Shown here: positions 34,861 to 46,795 of the stretch, piece by piece
How positions within the stretch are numbered: the stretch's first letter is position 1
Layout of the letters: each line of letters opens with the position of its first letter
The notes under the pieces: generated by a model
Databases searched by the model: none
Seen by the model: only the letters and a program-made list of their open reading frames with translations
What the model was told of the DNA's origin: nothing
Program-made: the position numbers and the translations under genes
Assembly: GCA_947579665.1 (NCBI GenBank)
Contig: OX388345.1
Coordinates: forward strand, 30,595,849-30,659,848
DNA: 64,000 nucleotides
Origin: Sympetrum striolatum
Taxonomy: Eukaryota > Arthropoda > Insecta > Odonata > Libellulidae
Direction: 5' to 3'

Positions 34861-37800
34861 TACCGTAATGTGCTACTTCATGCATTCTTCTATCTTTGTA
34901 TTTGTACCATTCGTTTCTTACTATGAATTAAAAAACTCAATTCCGCATACTAACTAACTAAAACTAACTGTAGGTTATGCAGAAAATTACAGCAAACTAT
35001 GTAAAAGGTAGAACTAAAACTCTAATTATTTCTATGCTACATTACATACACACACTAATTACATAGATTTCATTGCGTAGAATTATAATCACCACCTTCT
35101 ATGCATTTAATGCGGTGTGGTATACATTAAAGTGTAAATTTTACCATCTTATTTTATTTTATTATGGTATACCACCAAATAAAGTCCAAAACCATCAAAA
35201 TTATTTTATAATCTCTTTTATTATCCTATTATAGGTTAAAAGTCCCAAAATTGCTCCTTTAATTAGTATATATTTAATAAAAATAGATATGTTCCCCTAC
35301 AGTTTGATTATTTTTTCTCGTATAAGGGCTTTTTAATGTATGTTAATGAGTTAAATTCAAAATTAATTTAGGTAGTTTAATTACATTAAAGAGATAAACC
35401 ACCCAACTAATTGCAATTCAACAACATTTAGCTATCACAAATGATAACATATGCAGGAGTTGTTAAAATCATATTCTGTCCAAACGAGCGACATTGACAC
35501 TTCAAGGTACTTGATTAATCAGAAATAATCCACGCAGTAAACCAATTCAATCGTATAACATGACGATGTTTTCTTAGTAGTAAACAGAAAATTATTTCGT
35601 CAAAATATCAAGACTTGATATCTAGTTCTGATGAGTTAATTCAATTTATTACCTGTTTATAAGGATTGACGACTTTTGGGAATGGCTTTGATAAATAACA
35701 GAGTAACTGAAAATGAAAGAAATTAAAACCAAAGTTTCACTGGGTCGAGTATGGTTTTCAAAGTTGCGACTTGTAAACAATGAACATTGGAGATGTAGCG
35801 AGTGAAACGAATGCATGCATGTCCAAGTGAAGCATGGCGCTTCGTATTGGAGAGAATAATAGCGAAATTAACGAGGAGAAAGGGAGGCAGAGGTGAACCA
35901 GGCAATGTGTTCTATATGTCTCTCGAATAGCTATAATCGTACGAGAGACATTCTCCACGCTCTTGATTGCTACCTTCTGCTTACTTTGTCCTTATCTATG
36001 TACCTTTCCCTAATACTGGAGATCATAATGAACCAGGAATTCTACTTGATGCTATTTCTCTTCATTCCAAGGTTCCAACCTTCATAGCAAAACAAAGGAA
36101 AATTTCGCAATACACTCACACAAGAAAACAAACAAGACCAAATAAAAAAATAAATTATTAAGTAGTGATTTTTTATCATAAACATCACAACTTAAAAAAC
36201 AACCCTCTCGCTATCTGCTCAGAATATTAATTCCAAAAGAAATCATCAATAAAAGTGTGAGGAAATTTAACATTAGGATTGAACTTGGAGATATAATTGC
36301 AAAAAATATGCATATTCCGTATTCTAAATACGCTTATAAAATAAGTATTAATAAATTGTATAATAATTGCTTTAATAATTTCCTGATAAGCCTTCATAGT
36401 TTATTGGAACTTAAGTTTTATCATTTAAAGAATTATCACGACAATAATTATCAAGATAATTACTATTATCCTGTTATTCACAACCAGATAATGATACATT
36501 TAGCGAGCTTTAATTGAAATAAATTACTGGATCCTAATTAACATACTAATGAGAATAATAATATTAAGGCTATTTTTTCATATTGCCATTCAACAAACAG
36601 TCACGTAACACCATCTACATTTCGATCAAAATTAAATTTAATCAAGGGAAAAGCATAATTGAATATATATACCAATTGAATAAATAAAAGTAATCAGGTA
36701 AGAAAATTTTAAATGAAAATTAGCATTATATATGAGACAATTTCGCTGAATCTAATTTCAGTTTGAAAAGAATATTTGGCTGCTTTTTATCGGCTATCAC
36801 CAAAACGTTGTGATTAATGTCAATCTATTTTAAAATATTACCAAGAAAGAAAATTAGTATTGGACTTAAAAAGGTATTTACTCGTATTATTCCATAAAAA
36901 AAGAAGATTGTATTTAATTCACTCGTAAAAGTCCGGCAGGTTTTAATAACAGTCAGAGAAAAAGAATTTTGCTTTCAAGAAGAGCAAAACTTTATATTTC
37001 ACACCTATGATTGTAATAGTTAAAAGACTCTTCAACTATTTAAATGAAGGTTTCCTGCAAAATCGTGATGTATGTTCAAAAGAAAACTTGTGTACCCATA
37101 CATGTATGATATCCTTTCATAGGGTACACTTATAGACGAAATGTAAGCGAAAGAAATGTAGCAAATATATAAGCTCAAACAGAACTACTTATTCCCGCTA
37201 CTAGTTGTTATATTTTATTTATCCTCGGCATGACCCGCATTTCCCAAAATTTAGATGAAACAGGGAAAGATATCTCCCAGCTCAATTGTTCTTGAAAGGT
37301 CAATCAAAATTAAAAGCACGGAATTAGACATCATAATTATGACTTTGGAGAGCTACCCAATTAGGTAAACCGGAAATGAAATAGTGCCCGCTAAGTTACT
37401 ATGACCGGCAAAGTAAAACTAAATTTCCAAATGAAATGTTGTGCAGCGTGAGTTGACTATGGATGTTGGACATGGACAGTAAGAAACAGAAAAAGCTAAA
37501 CGCGAAGTTGGAGAAATGTAGCTTTAGAGATGAGTGACAGGAACTAAATGAGCCTATTAGAGTAACTAATGAGCAATTACTCAAGTTCAGATGAGAAGAG
37601 TAAATGATAAAAATTTATATGAAATGAAAAGCTAACTTAGCTGAAGATCTACCAAGAACATCATTTAAAATTTATGATTACAGAAATAAGGAAATGAGGC
37701 TGGTTCGAGAATGAACGAGAATGTTGGAAGTCGTAATAGAAATAGAGAAATAAGGCTAGGCTTTTAGAGAATTAATAAATAATATTAAGATTAAGAAGTA

Positions 37801-38140
37801 TTTGATTCAATGAAAGGAAAATTTAATTACGTCCAGAAGAAAAAGGCTATTATTATTTTGACAATAGTAAAATTTTGTCTATATTGAATCAAATATAAAT
37901 ATGCTTCACCTAATATCGCCAGAATTCATCTACTATAAGATTAATAAATATTTAAAAAATCTTAAAAACCTCAAAAGTAAAGTAGCAGGTAAATTTAATT
38001 CATTTGTTAGACTTAAGTACCAACATTATTAAGATGTACTCCCTTGGACGTAAGACCAGGTACGACCAATCTGTTGAGGATGAATCACTTATTCCCACTG
38101 TCAACCTTTTAAATCAACCAACACCCACAGAGAGACCCAT
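34861..38140. other. Long AT-rich stretch, no gene seen
   Basis: No gene is recognised in over 3 kb. Small items: a CTAA microsatellite at 34949-34969, inverted 9-mers GTGGTATAC/GTATACCAC at 35117-35125 and 35167-35175, and inverted 8-mers GTGTACCC/GGGTACAC at 37090-37097 and 37122-37129. The overlapping frames at 35723-36161 have no domain. Confidence 0.5.
35117..35200. repeat. Inverted 9-mers next to a block shared with 54.36 kb
   Basis: GTGGTATAC and its complement GTATACCAC are separated by 41 bases. The right arm continues into ATACCACCAAATAAAGTCC, which resembles ATACCACCAATTGAAGACC at about 54364-54382, itself next to a TGGTAT-AGC-ATACCA palindrome. Two loci with the same palindromic edge and flank suggest the ends of an unrecognised small repeat family. 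Confidence 0.35.
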
Positions 38141-38975
38141 TACTCAAATCCCTAACTCGCGAAAACGTCTATTTCCATCCCGATAAAAACCTCCGCGTGA
38201 GCAAAAATGAATCATTTCTCCAAATGGAACAGCAATAAAGGAGGAACCTGGCACCACAAAAACCCCGGATCTAAGGAACAGAGTGCGCGGATGACAAACC
38301 GCACGCCCCCGGCATTTCCCATTGTCCGACGACCATTCTCTCCACGGAGGATCGCCCATTTCTTAGGCAGACACACGGGAGAGTAATCTTTCCTCACCAA
38401 GGGCGGAGCGAAAACAGGATGAGCGTTATTTCGCCCTCCCATCAGCTCCTTTCACGGAGGGCCGCGACCCATCCGCAGCATCCATATCCCGGGGAATATC
38501 TTTCTTACCGCGTGTCCATTCGCCCGCATTCATCCCGCGGGCTTTTTCGTTCCGCGCAGGGGATCCACTCTGATAAATTGCGCTCGCATTTGGAGGGTTC
38601 GCGCGAGACGGTAACATATCATCGCGATCGTTTCAATCGCAGTGTTCCGGGGGTCGGTCGCTCGATAATCGCCGGATTGATGCTCACCATCGCCCGCGGT
38701 GTCGCCGGCTGATATAGTGCCTCGCATGGACCCTTTCAGACTAATAATATGGGCCATTCGAAACAGTGGCGGGCAAGGCAGTTTTTCCCAGGAACATTTG
38801 CGACGAGTTTTCGGTGAGTTTAACCTGTCCTATATGCTCGGTGTTATTCATGGTCCTATAGATGCAATCCATAAGACGTATTCGGAAAGAAATGTACGTT
38901 CGCTGGAAAAAGTATACTCGAAAAGTAGGTTTGTCGACCATTTCGGGCGTTGAAATTACACAGACACTACAAATT
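38141..38975. other. Prominent CpG-containing G+C-rich island
   Basis: About 800 bases, the clearest compositional island in the right half, with CpG throughout 38140-38720 (CGCGTG, CCCGCG, GCGCGAG, ATCGCGATCG). Eight frames of 60-97 residues overlap on both strands (for example 38419-38712 plus, 38530-38757 minus). Their overlap argues against any single one being real, and none has a domain I know. A CpG-rich promoter/first exon or a conserved noncoding block are the most reasonable alternatives. Confidence 0.4.
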
Positions 38976-39633
38976 TGGATCCTTTGAATGCGCAACTTAA
39001 CGAAAGTGCTCGCAATGGATATAAACTATTTACATCAATATATTTTATACTTATAGATATTTATTTACAATAATATATCTTATATTAATAGTTAGTATAA
39101 ATATCAACAGGCATTTCTTTTTTCGTAATTGTGTTTGTATCCATTTGAAACACTTTCCTCAACGTGCACATTTTAATGTTCCTAATTACTGATACGATTG
39201 CAATATTATATTATCTATTTTACACTAATAGACTAATTTTTTAAAAGTAAATAGTATGTAAACTATTACAATGAAGTGAACACGAACAGCAGCTTAAAAC
39301 ACAACTATAACTAAATGTTATGAGGTAGATGTTTACGTTTTATCAAGTTTCTTTTAAATTAACACATTTATACAAATTTTTATCTTACATCGCTCACGTT
39401 CTGGCTCAATAATTAGATTTTTATCTTCTTATACGCAGCATTTACCTTCACTTGGAACTGAAGAAATAAATTATCTATCAGTCACAAGTAAAAAAGGACA
39501 TGATAAATAGATATCTTTTGATAACTTAGTCACATGAAGCGTACATTTCCAATAAACAGATTCTTTGATAAATTGCTACTAAAATTTATAAATTTAGTGA
39601 GCATATTCTAATATCTAGTATAATAATAATAAT
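38976..39633. other. AT-rich DNA, no gene seen
   Basis: Nothing recognisable apart from the AT-rich triplet run at 39622-39635 that borders repeat R1 copy 3. Confidence 0.5.
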
Positions 39634-39835
39634 AAATGGAATTTATTCGGGCGAGATTGAGACTAGAAAGACTCTTCCTACACCTAACCCATCGTCATAT
39701 GTGAAACAGAAAGAAAGAGATAGTTTGCAAAAGTACACGAAGAAAACTAGTATGAGGATTTTAAAAAACCTAAGCTGAGGGCTCAGGAAAAAATTTCCAC
39801 TACTGGAAAACACTCACTTGAAGGGGAGTGGGCAG
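39634..39835 (-). repeat. Dispersed repeat family R1, copy 3 (best preserved with copy 1)
   Basis: Contains AATTTATTCGGGCGAGATTG, AGACTAGAAAGACTCTTCC, CCTAACCCATCGTCATATG, AAACAGAAAGAAAGAGATAG, GAAGAAAACTAGTATGAG and GAAGGGGAGTGG, nearly all in the same order as copy 1. An ATAATAATAATAA run abuts the ATTCGG end. If this run is the tail, the element is on the minus strand. Confidence 0.78.
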
Positions 39836-40030
39836 TTATACGTAAATTTTCGGTGAAGTTTTGTATATTTCAATCATAAGATAATTTCAAATCAATTTAA
39901 ATCATTAGGCGTACGTATTTTCAAATATACAAATAATTATACTGAATTCATAATTTTACTCTCAGTTGCTGCTCTTAAAATTTTCTTAGGTTACCCTGAT
40001 CATCAAGTAACGTCATATTTAAAGGGTTCT
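39836..40030. other. AT-rich DNA, no gene seen
   Basis: Nothing recognisable. Confidence 0.5.
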
Positions 40031-40675
40031 CAAAATGTGGGTCGCCATCTATTGGAATATGGGCGGATTGAATTTCATAACGAAGGCTCCGAACTCGAAA
40101 AACTGGAAGTTTAGACCTTCCAAAGTTTGTCGCCGGCTCAATATCGCATCCTTAAATGAATTAAATTGGATTCCAAAAAGCAAACAAAATAAACGTACAA
40201 TTTTTAATCATCATCCATCCGTCTCTATACCCGTTTGGAGAAAACTTTCCGTAAGTGGGTCGCGGTTCCCAAAGCCACGAGATCCCTCGCTACATTTAAT
40301 TTAAAATATTAATGACTATGCGCCTCGTCAAGCGCATCCAACTTCTCTCGGCGCACTACGAAATCCCGTCATTAGTTAGATAAGATATCCAGAGATTGAT
40401 CCGATTCGCGTTTGATTTGTGCCCATCCATTTATGATCCTTCGGAGATGGACGCTTGATGGATTCCCGGCGCAGCTGAATGTATATTTCCACTTTCAATT
40501 TCTCCTCACACATCTTCGTCTTATCCGTATTCAAATCCTCGACGGCGCACCTCCGCCGACCCACTTTATCATACGGCAGAGCCTCCATTCATCACCACCA
40601 CTTCCCACTGATTCTCTCATTCCCCTCAATGTCGAAGCCCTTTCTCGTTCCACCTCTACCATCCTACTGCGTCAT
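40031..40675. other. G+C-richer island, pyrimidine-rich on the plus strand at its right end
   Basis: Four frames of 67-91 residues overlap here (40035-40304, 40412-40687, 40479-40682 plus; 40376-40588 minus). The right part (40545-40675) is C/T-rich on the + strand. No protein domain is recognised, so I treat it as an unassigned island. Confidence 0.35.
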
Positions 40676-41005
40676 ATACTAAAATAGAAAATTTCCCACT
40701 TTCATTCAAGATTTCTATAGAAGTTCTACTCCAGAATTTCATTTCATTTTGTCGTATTTTTTACAAATCCTACCTCGTCGTATACTAAAATTTACCGGTT
40801 TCCAACTTTTATACTAGATTTATAAAAAAAGTTCTAATATGAAATTACGATTTCACTTCTACTTTTAAGTGGGCCTAAATCACCCCTGAATAAACCACGA
40901 TTACATCTCCAACTACGAAAACTACTAAAATCTACCAAATTCGCACCTTTATTCAAGATTTCTATAAAAGCTCCTCTGTGAAATTTCGATTTTATTTTTA
41001 CTTTC
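40676..41005 (+). repeat. Three-copy diverged tandem repeat
   Basis: TACTAAAAT occurs at 40677, 40783 and 40923 (spacings 106 and 140). Each is followed by a YCYAMCTTT-like block, then ATTCAAGATTTCTATA or a variant, AGTTCTA/AGCTCCT and GAAATTTCGATTT or variants. The third unit carries an insertion. The repeat starts at the edge of the preceding C/T-rich island. Confidence 0.7.
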
Positions 41006-42200
41006 CAGTAATCGTCTCTGAAAAAAAACTAGATTAGGAGAACAAAGATGTATAAATTAAGTAACTCTATAAAGAACATTTTCTGTGCCTAGCTTCTTTT
41101 TAGGACCCATCAAATTGAGAACTGCAGTAAGCATTAAATCCATACATCGTAGTTTGACCAAAATCACGTAGATGAATATATTATACTAAATAATGAATAC
41201 ATTTACAGTAGGTACTCTACTGTTTTAAATATATTTACAAAAGGCACTTATTCACTAATGCATAATAGTACTGAAAGAGTATTAATCATCTCAACTAATT
41301 ACATATTTAAATGAACAATACCAGCGTTAATCACGTAGAATTGTATTTTTGACAAAACATATTAAATAGGAGTATCAGAGTAATAATAGAGACTTTATTG
41401 CATAAAATATCATGTTAGCCAATTTGACTGCGTGACCTGTTTTGAATTTACGTCTTGTGGTTTCCTTCAGTTTCCATCTAATAATGTCTCTTGGTGCAGA
41501 ACCGACTGTGTATGTGGTATAGGTATATATTGTGTGTTGCGGAAAAAGTTTTAAAAAGAATATACTTCCCTGACAAGCAATACCGTGAGGTTATCTTTCA
41601 TATAGGTTGTTTATTCCTGAAGCAGATATATGCAGCCTCGGGGAGTAAGTGTTCATTATCAAATGTTGGGAATCATTAAGAACTTATTCAATTCTAAAAG
41701 TATACAATACGTTACGATCATAACCAAATGTGAGTCAGTAGCTGTCAAAGCCACTCAGAAACCAGCCACAAAAACAACGAATTGAGGAAATCGTATTTCA
41801 TTGAGAATAAGACCTACTAAAAGTTAATACTTACGGAAAATATATAAGGTTAACCGAACGGAAAAAATATTCGCATTCAAATAAAGTGTGCATCTTTTTA
41901 TTCATTCACATAATAAACACTTTGGATTGAAAATAATTTTCTCTCTATCAGGTGTTTTGTGATAAAACTATCCTTCATTGCATTAAATATCAATATAAAC
42001 GCTAAAAGAAAAAAAATTCGGTAACCACTATTTTCTAAAACAGCGGGCATTCTCAGGTTAAATTCATAGTATCGTATTCGCCTTTACTTATTCCTGAATA
42101 ATTCATAGACTAACCTATTAAATTATTTCTGCTTGCATGTAAATTCGTTTTGGCATTTACCATTTCAATAAGTAATTCAAGTATTTATTTCCTCCAGGCA
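41006..42200. other. AT-rich DNA, no gene seen
   Basis: No gene or recognisable repeat. The frame 41491-41679 has no known domain. Confidence 0.5.
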
Positions 42201-42885
42201 AACGGTGATATTAGGTCGTTCCATTGAATGTTAATCAACTTTTTCGACGTAATTTAAAGAAATTGGCCAATGGCGTAATAATACTCGACAATTTCACCCT
42301 CAACTGCCTTGGATCTCATGCATGCATTTCACGAATATTAGCAATTACGGCGTGCAATTTCATAACCACGGCGCTATCTAAGGAATAGAAATATTTATTG
42401 CCACAATAATTAAATCGCTACCCCTTGCCAAAACTTCGGAGGAACACATTTTATCTATTACCGCCCCGAGCAAAACCCCGCCGAAAAATAAATCAACGGT
42501 GCATACTAAACCCGGGGGGAGGTGTGGTTTAGCGTCGAGACGTTGCAAAATATGTAGAGCGTGTTCGAATCTCCGGGAATATCAGGGGCAAAAACGATGA
42601 AAGAGTAAAGCGCACGAGAAGTTTGTAAGTCGGTTGACGTATGATTTATGGATCGGTCGGAACGGGAACACAAAAAGAGTCGAACAAGGCGAGTGGAGTT
42701 CTCTTTTGCACAGATACAAACGTGTTCAGAAACACTCATTCCAGCTCCCTCTGCGAAGTCGGCCAACCGAATTGTACGAACTGTCCAAGATAAGGTGCAG
42801 TAGTCTATGCCGAACTCCCCGAAGGCTGTTTATGGCCTTTATTTTCCATTCCATCACGACTCGTGGAAGAAATGCCTGAATTTTC
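42201..42885. other. Mixed island with TAAT cores and possible regulatory content
   Basis: From 42210 to 42480 the sequence alternates CpG-containing patches with homeodomain-type TAAT/ATTA cores (for example GGCGTAATAATAC, AGCAATTACGG, CACAATAATTAAATC). From 42480 to 42880 it is G+C-richer with frames on both strands (42506-42766 minus, 42634-42879 plus), none recognised. A developmental enhancer is plausible but unproven. Confidence 0.35.
42520..42580 (+). repeat. Weak tRNA-like fragment
   Basis: GGTTTAGCGTCGAGACG resembles an A-box region and GTGTTCGAATCTCC (42561-42574) a B box about 30 bases later. The spacing is right for a tRNA-derived SINE head, but both boxes deviate from consensus and no tail is recognised. 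Confidence 0.28.
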
Positions 42886-44640
42886 TATTCTCATCCATAG
42901 AAAGCACCCACTTGCATCGTATACTGCGGTTTTAATTTATGCATGAATTCTCAATAGGGATGCGGACATTTCTGGGACGTCCTTCGCAGATTCTGGGTCT
43001 TCGCAAACTCTAGTTCTCTGATTTAGACAGTTTATTAACTAATCTATCTTCGTTGTAACACTGAATACTTGTTTAATTAATATATGTGGGACATTGAGAA
43101 TTGTAAAGATTACTTCCCCAGATAAATTAATTAAGTTTTTTATTATTAGAGTCTGGTGACTGTATCATTATAATATTATCTATCGATGAGCTGAAAAAAT
43201 ATCGAGTCATCACATGAAAGTTATGATCTGCATTATTCTTACTCAATTTTCCTGATAGTAAGATTGCTCTCTGTTTCATCCTTCTTATTCATTGTGAAAC
43301 TCGTTCAGATACATATAAATTGCTTCCTTATCTGGTTTACATTAGTATTAATGCCTAAGGGTAAACGCAATGCAATCTACATATATAGCTATTACAGATA
43401 TAAAACTTGGTACAAAATTCATTTCGGCTTTAACAGTTGACTGAAAAATAACCAGCTTACCACCTATAATAACACTGTTACCTGGTCATTTCCTTAAATA
43501 TTCCAGACAAATCTATAAATTCATGTTATTAACGTTGAAATAATAAACGAGTTATACAGTACCAAGCAAGATCTTACATATTCCGCCTATAACCTGAAAA
43601 AGAGCGATATTTAATAAAATGTTGTTTTATTTTCCACCAATCTGTTTAAATAGCTACCTTTTTTAAGTAAATAGCGTAAAAATGCCAAGGGAACAGAATA
43701 TTTCTATTTGATGAAATTAGTCGATTCCCCTGGATGCATGAAACCCGCAATACCTGACCGATTGCGGGAAGACTACATCTACGGAGATAAATCAAAACCG
43801 CTACTGAGGGAGCCTACGAGGAGTCTTTATAATGCAATGGCTATGTTCTTTTAATTATTCTAATATTAGTAGAGTAAAACCTGACGCTGAGATAGAAAAC
43901 CGAGTCTCTATAAGCCTACCGCGTTCTTTCATTGAATTTTTCACAGATTAAAAAGAAATCGAAACTATATTGAGCAAGATAAATTCGCAATTATAAATAA
44001 TTAATTTGAGGCTCACGGTTTATAAGTAGATTTAGTCATTCTTAAGGTTAAAAGGATCTGGTGCTTTCCCGGCGAATACTGTGCATGAAGTACTCTCGGC
44101 TAGCATGCCCGAGAGAACTCCACATTTTTAAGGTAATTAAATTACATGAAATAAGCTTTTCTCCGCTTTTTTTGGAGAAAAAGTTTCTCATTACTAATGA
44201 ATATTACTATTTGAGTAAAATTATGATAATATATACGCAACTTCAAAGTTCTTCAACTTTGAGAGTACATTTCATAAAATATGTTCGTAATTGAATTACT
44301 TTTACATAATGAAATTGAAGTAAAATATTTATGGTTTGTAACGGTTTACTCAAAACTGCGAATTCACCTTGGAATTATATGACCATCATATGATAAGAGT
44401 AACACGCTCCATTCTTTCTCTTTCCCTCTCTTTTCTCGTACGGCGAAAAGAAAATTGATATTAAAAACGACTGGTCGCAGTACTTCTCCTTGGCATTTAT
44501 TACAATACCCAATCCTCAAATAGGTTTAGAAGGAGCGGAAGCTGCTCTATTATCCTGACTCTTCTATTATAGAAAATTTTCCAAATTTGAATTGCTTGCC
44601 TCGATCTCGAAAAGACGCAATTTAATCTAAGTAAGAACTT
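42886..44640. other. AT-rich DNA, no gene seen
   Basis: No gene. A patch near 43720-43820 is slightly richer in G+C. The frame 44061-44294 (77 residues) has no recognisable domain. Confidence 0.5.
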
Positions 44641-44654
44641 TGACAGGTTCGATA

Positions 44655-45187
44655 CCTGGTGAAAAAGTATTAAACCGGAATTTCCCTATAGATGGTGCTC
44701 ACTATCAGTTTAAAGACCGTAAGACCGCTTCTGCAGCGCCATCTTCTTCCTCTAACAACTGAAAAAGTTTGTCAACACGCAATAAACTAAGTTTCGTACA
44801 CCAATATATTTTTCTATAACCTCAAACAAGCCGAGTTTTGTGCCTACGAACTATGATTTGCGGACAGCATTGGTTTTCTGCTATCATTTGAATAAAACTG
44901 CTGCAGAATCGTATAGAATGCTTGTCAAAGCATACGGCGAACATGCTCTTGCCAAAACTCAGTGCTTCGAGAGGTTTAAAAATTTTGAAAGTGGTTATTT
45001 TGACGTGAGAAACGAGGACCTTGGGAAACCACCGAAAAAGTTTGAAATTCAAGGACTTGCAAGCCTTACTGGAAGAAGACGATACTTTAAGATATATTAC
45101 AATAATTTGCGACTATTTACGATACTTTTAAAATAACAGGAGTGTAATTTAAAAAAACGATTCCGGTTTCATACTTTTACACCTGGT
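44655..45187 (+). mobile_element. Internally deleted mariner element, 533 bp
   Basis: The ends are inverted repeats of about 28-30 bases. The left end reads CCTGGTGAAAAAGTATTAAA then CCGGAAT; the complement of the right end reads ACCAGGTGTAAAAGTATGAA then ACCGGAAT. TA lies outside both ends (44653-44654 and 45188-45189), the expected mariner target; one extra base at the right end blurs the junction. A working mariner is about 1.3 kb, so more than half is missing, including the whole catalytic region. ACGATACTTT is present twice, at 45079 and 45119, near the probable deletion junction. The element can only move if supplied with transposase. Confidence 0.88.
44840..45136 (+). pseudogene. Mariner transposase N-terminal remnant
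   Basis: The reading frame of about 98 residues begins at a GTG (44840) since no ATG is in place; the original start may be mutated. Residues 6-65 hold the mariner N-terminal helix-turn-helix domain that binds the TIRs: DLRTALVFCYHLNKTAAES, then YGEHALAKTQCFERF, and a GYFDVRNEDLGKPPKKFE linker segment. About base 45046 a small deletion shifts the frame: the expected LQALLEEDD continues one frame over from 45057. The D,D34D catalytic domain is absent. Family members are normally about 340 residues. This cannot make active transposase; a truncated DNA-binding fragment is possible but not shown. Confidence 0.88.
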
Positions 45188-45189
45188 TA

Positions 45190-45400
45190 ATATGCAATGG
45201 GACAGATTTAACTCTTATCGAGTTAAGATTAACCAAATTACAAATCGGAACAGTTTATATAACTGAGCGTCTGGAGATCTTAGAATGTTGCCACATTCGA
45301 GTAAATTTCTTTCGGGGTAAATACCTTTATAAGCGAAAACATTAGGTCTCTATGAAGCGAGATTTCTTTTGACACCACGCTCTGATAAAAACGCTACGTA
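45190..45400. other. No gene seen, small hairpin
   Basis: A 7-bp stem TTAACTC-TTATC-GAGTTAA lies at about 45208-45226. Nothing else is recognised. Confidence 0.45.
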
Positions 45401-45700
45401 CAAACGCATATCCTCCGTAATGTTCGGTTTGCTGGCGAGAGAGGAAAGAAAATAGAGGTCAAATCTCTCGGGAAGGTCAAAAGGGCCTTCGCGAAGAGAA
45501 GAGAATAGCTTCATTTACAAAACGAAAGGGCGGAAGGCGTTGAGTGGAGCTCGGGTAAAGATAAAGAGGAACTACACTTTCGTGTTGTTTTGAGCATCTT
45601 CCCAGTCTTTTAAACCTTGCTGTAACCCGCTCGCACGAAAAACAGTGATAATTAATTAGGGAAGGGCAAGTTACGCGATTTTTCAGGGAAGAAGAATAAT
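45401..45700. other. G+C-richer, purine-skewed island
   Basis: The + strand from 45430 to 45580 is G/A-rich, with GAGAGAGGAAAG and GAAGAGAAGAG. No frame of useful length or RNA is recognised. Confidence 0.35.
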
Positions 45701-46477
45701 GCCCACTTTCTTTTATTATCTTTTCGTCTGCTTAAATGTCGCTATGATGAAGTTCTCTAAAGAAAACGTAAGGAAGGAAGATAAATCCTTAAAACAAGGG
45801 AAATAAAGGTGATGCTACAGTGATTTTCTTAGATTTGAGCATAATTGAATGCAACAGCACACACAACACCTAATTTTCACTAAATAAAATAGTTTCAGAT
45901 GTCAGTTATAACATATAATACCAGTTATTATTGTAATTGAGCCTTTTAAATAGGTTTGGACAAATAAGAAGATTAAGAATTGTTAGGGTTGCAAGAATTG
46001 TACATTAACTCACTGAAGTTGGCATAAAACGGAATATCTACAATGGTAGATTCAAGATCGTAAGTATACGGAAGACAAATACGATAAGCAGGAAATTTAT
46101 TGCAGGGGAGAGGAAAAATATATGCATCATTACTAGAACTTTTACACACGATAATCTTAATTTAAAAGGCTGACTAGAACATTTATTTCTTCACTAAGAG
46201 TTAAGTAGCTTGATAATAGATATAATCATACATAAATTATGCTACCACAGCAGACATAAAAAGTAATCGACTGTATACTGCTAAATCGATACTGATATTT
46301 ATTTCCTCATCTAAAATAGCAGCTCTGTTTTTAGTCGATATGACATGTTAGATCATAGTAAAAATAATTTCAAATTGCAAGCTTTAGCAAAAGAACTTTG
46401 ATTATATTCATTGGTTTAATGATTTAATGATTGGAATACCTTATCAACGAAACCAATTTTGTAGAAGAAGTAAAATT
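45701..46477. other. AT-rich DNA, no gene seen
   Basis: Nothing recognisable. Confidence 0.5.
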
Positions 46478-46560
46478 AGCAACTAGGCTGGAACTCGAAC
46501 CAAGGTCTTTATCTTTTCGGGCACGTGTTCTCACCAGCTAAACTATCGAATGATGTCATT
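46478..46560 (-). repeat. tRNA-derived SINE head, family S3
   Basis: On the minus strand: TCGATAGTTTAGCTGGTGAG (A box), about 30 bases, then CTTGGTTCGAGTTCCAGCC, with B box GGTTCGAGTTCC (complement of 46490-46501). Box spacing is that of a tRNA. The 3' acceptor strand is not complementary to the 5' side, so a SINE or tRNA pseudogene is more likely than a functional gene. Confidence 0.62.
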
Positions 46561-46795
46561 TTAACTTCTATAAACAGGGTCTATTATGTTCAAGTAACAT
46601 TTTCCTGTTCTGAGTTTATCTTCTTTTCCATCTTTTGTAAGTAAACCAATAAAAAACTGCATAACGATTTAAATGCTTATTAATTTGAACCATTGCATCA
46701 TGTATAACTATAAATAATTTTAAAATGCATGAGTAATATCCCCTCGATTGAAATGCAAGAGTTTAAATATCGCAGCAAGGAAAAATTCATGTTTG
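46561..46795. other. AT-rich DNA, no gene seen
   Basis: Nothing recognisable. Confidence 0.5.

Noticed and set aside
44822..45052. 76-residue minus-strand frame
   Set aside because: It is the antisense shadow of the mariner transposase remnant on the plus strand.
46478..46560. Possible functional tRNA gene on the minus strand
   Set aside because: A and B boxes are at tRNA spacing, but the acceptor strands do not pair; treated as a SINE head or pseudogene.
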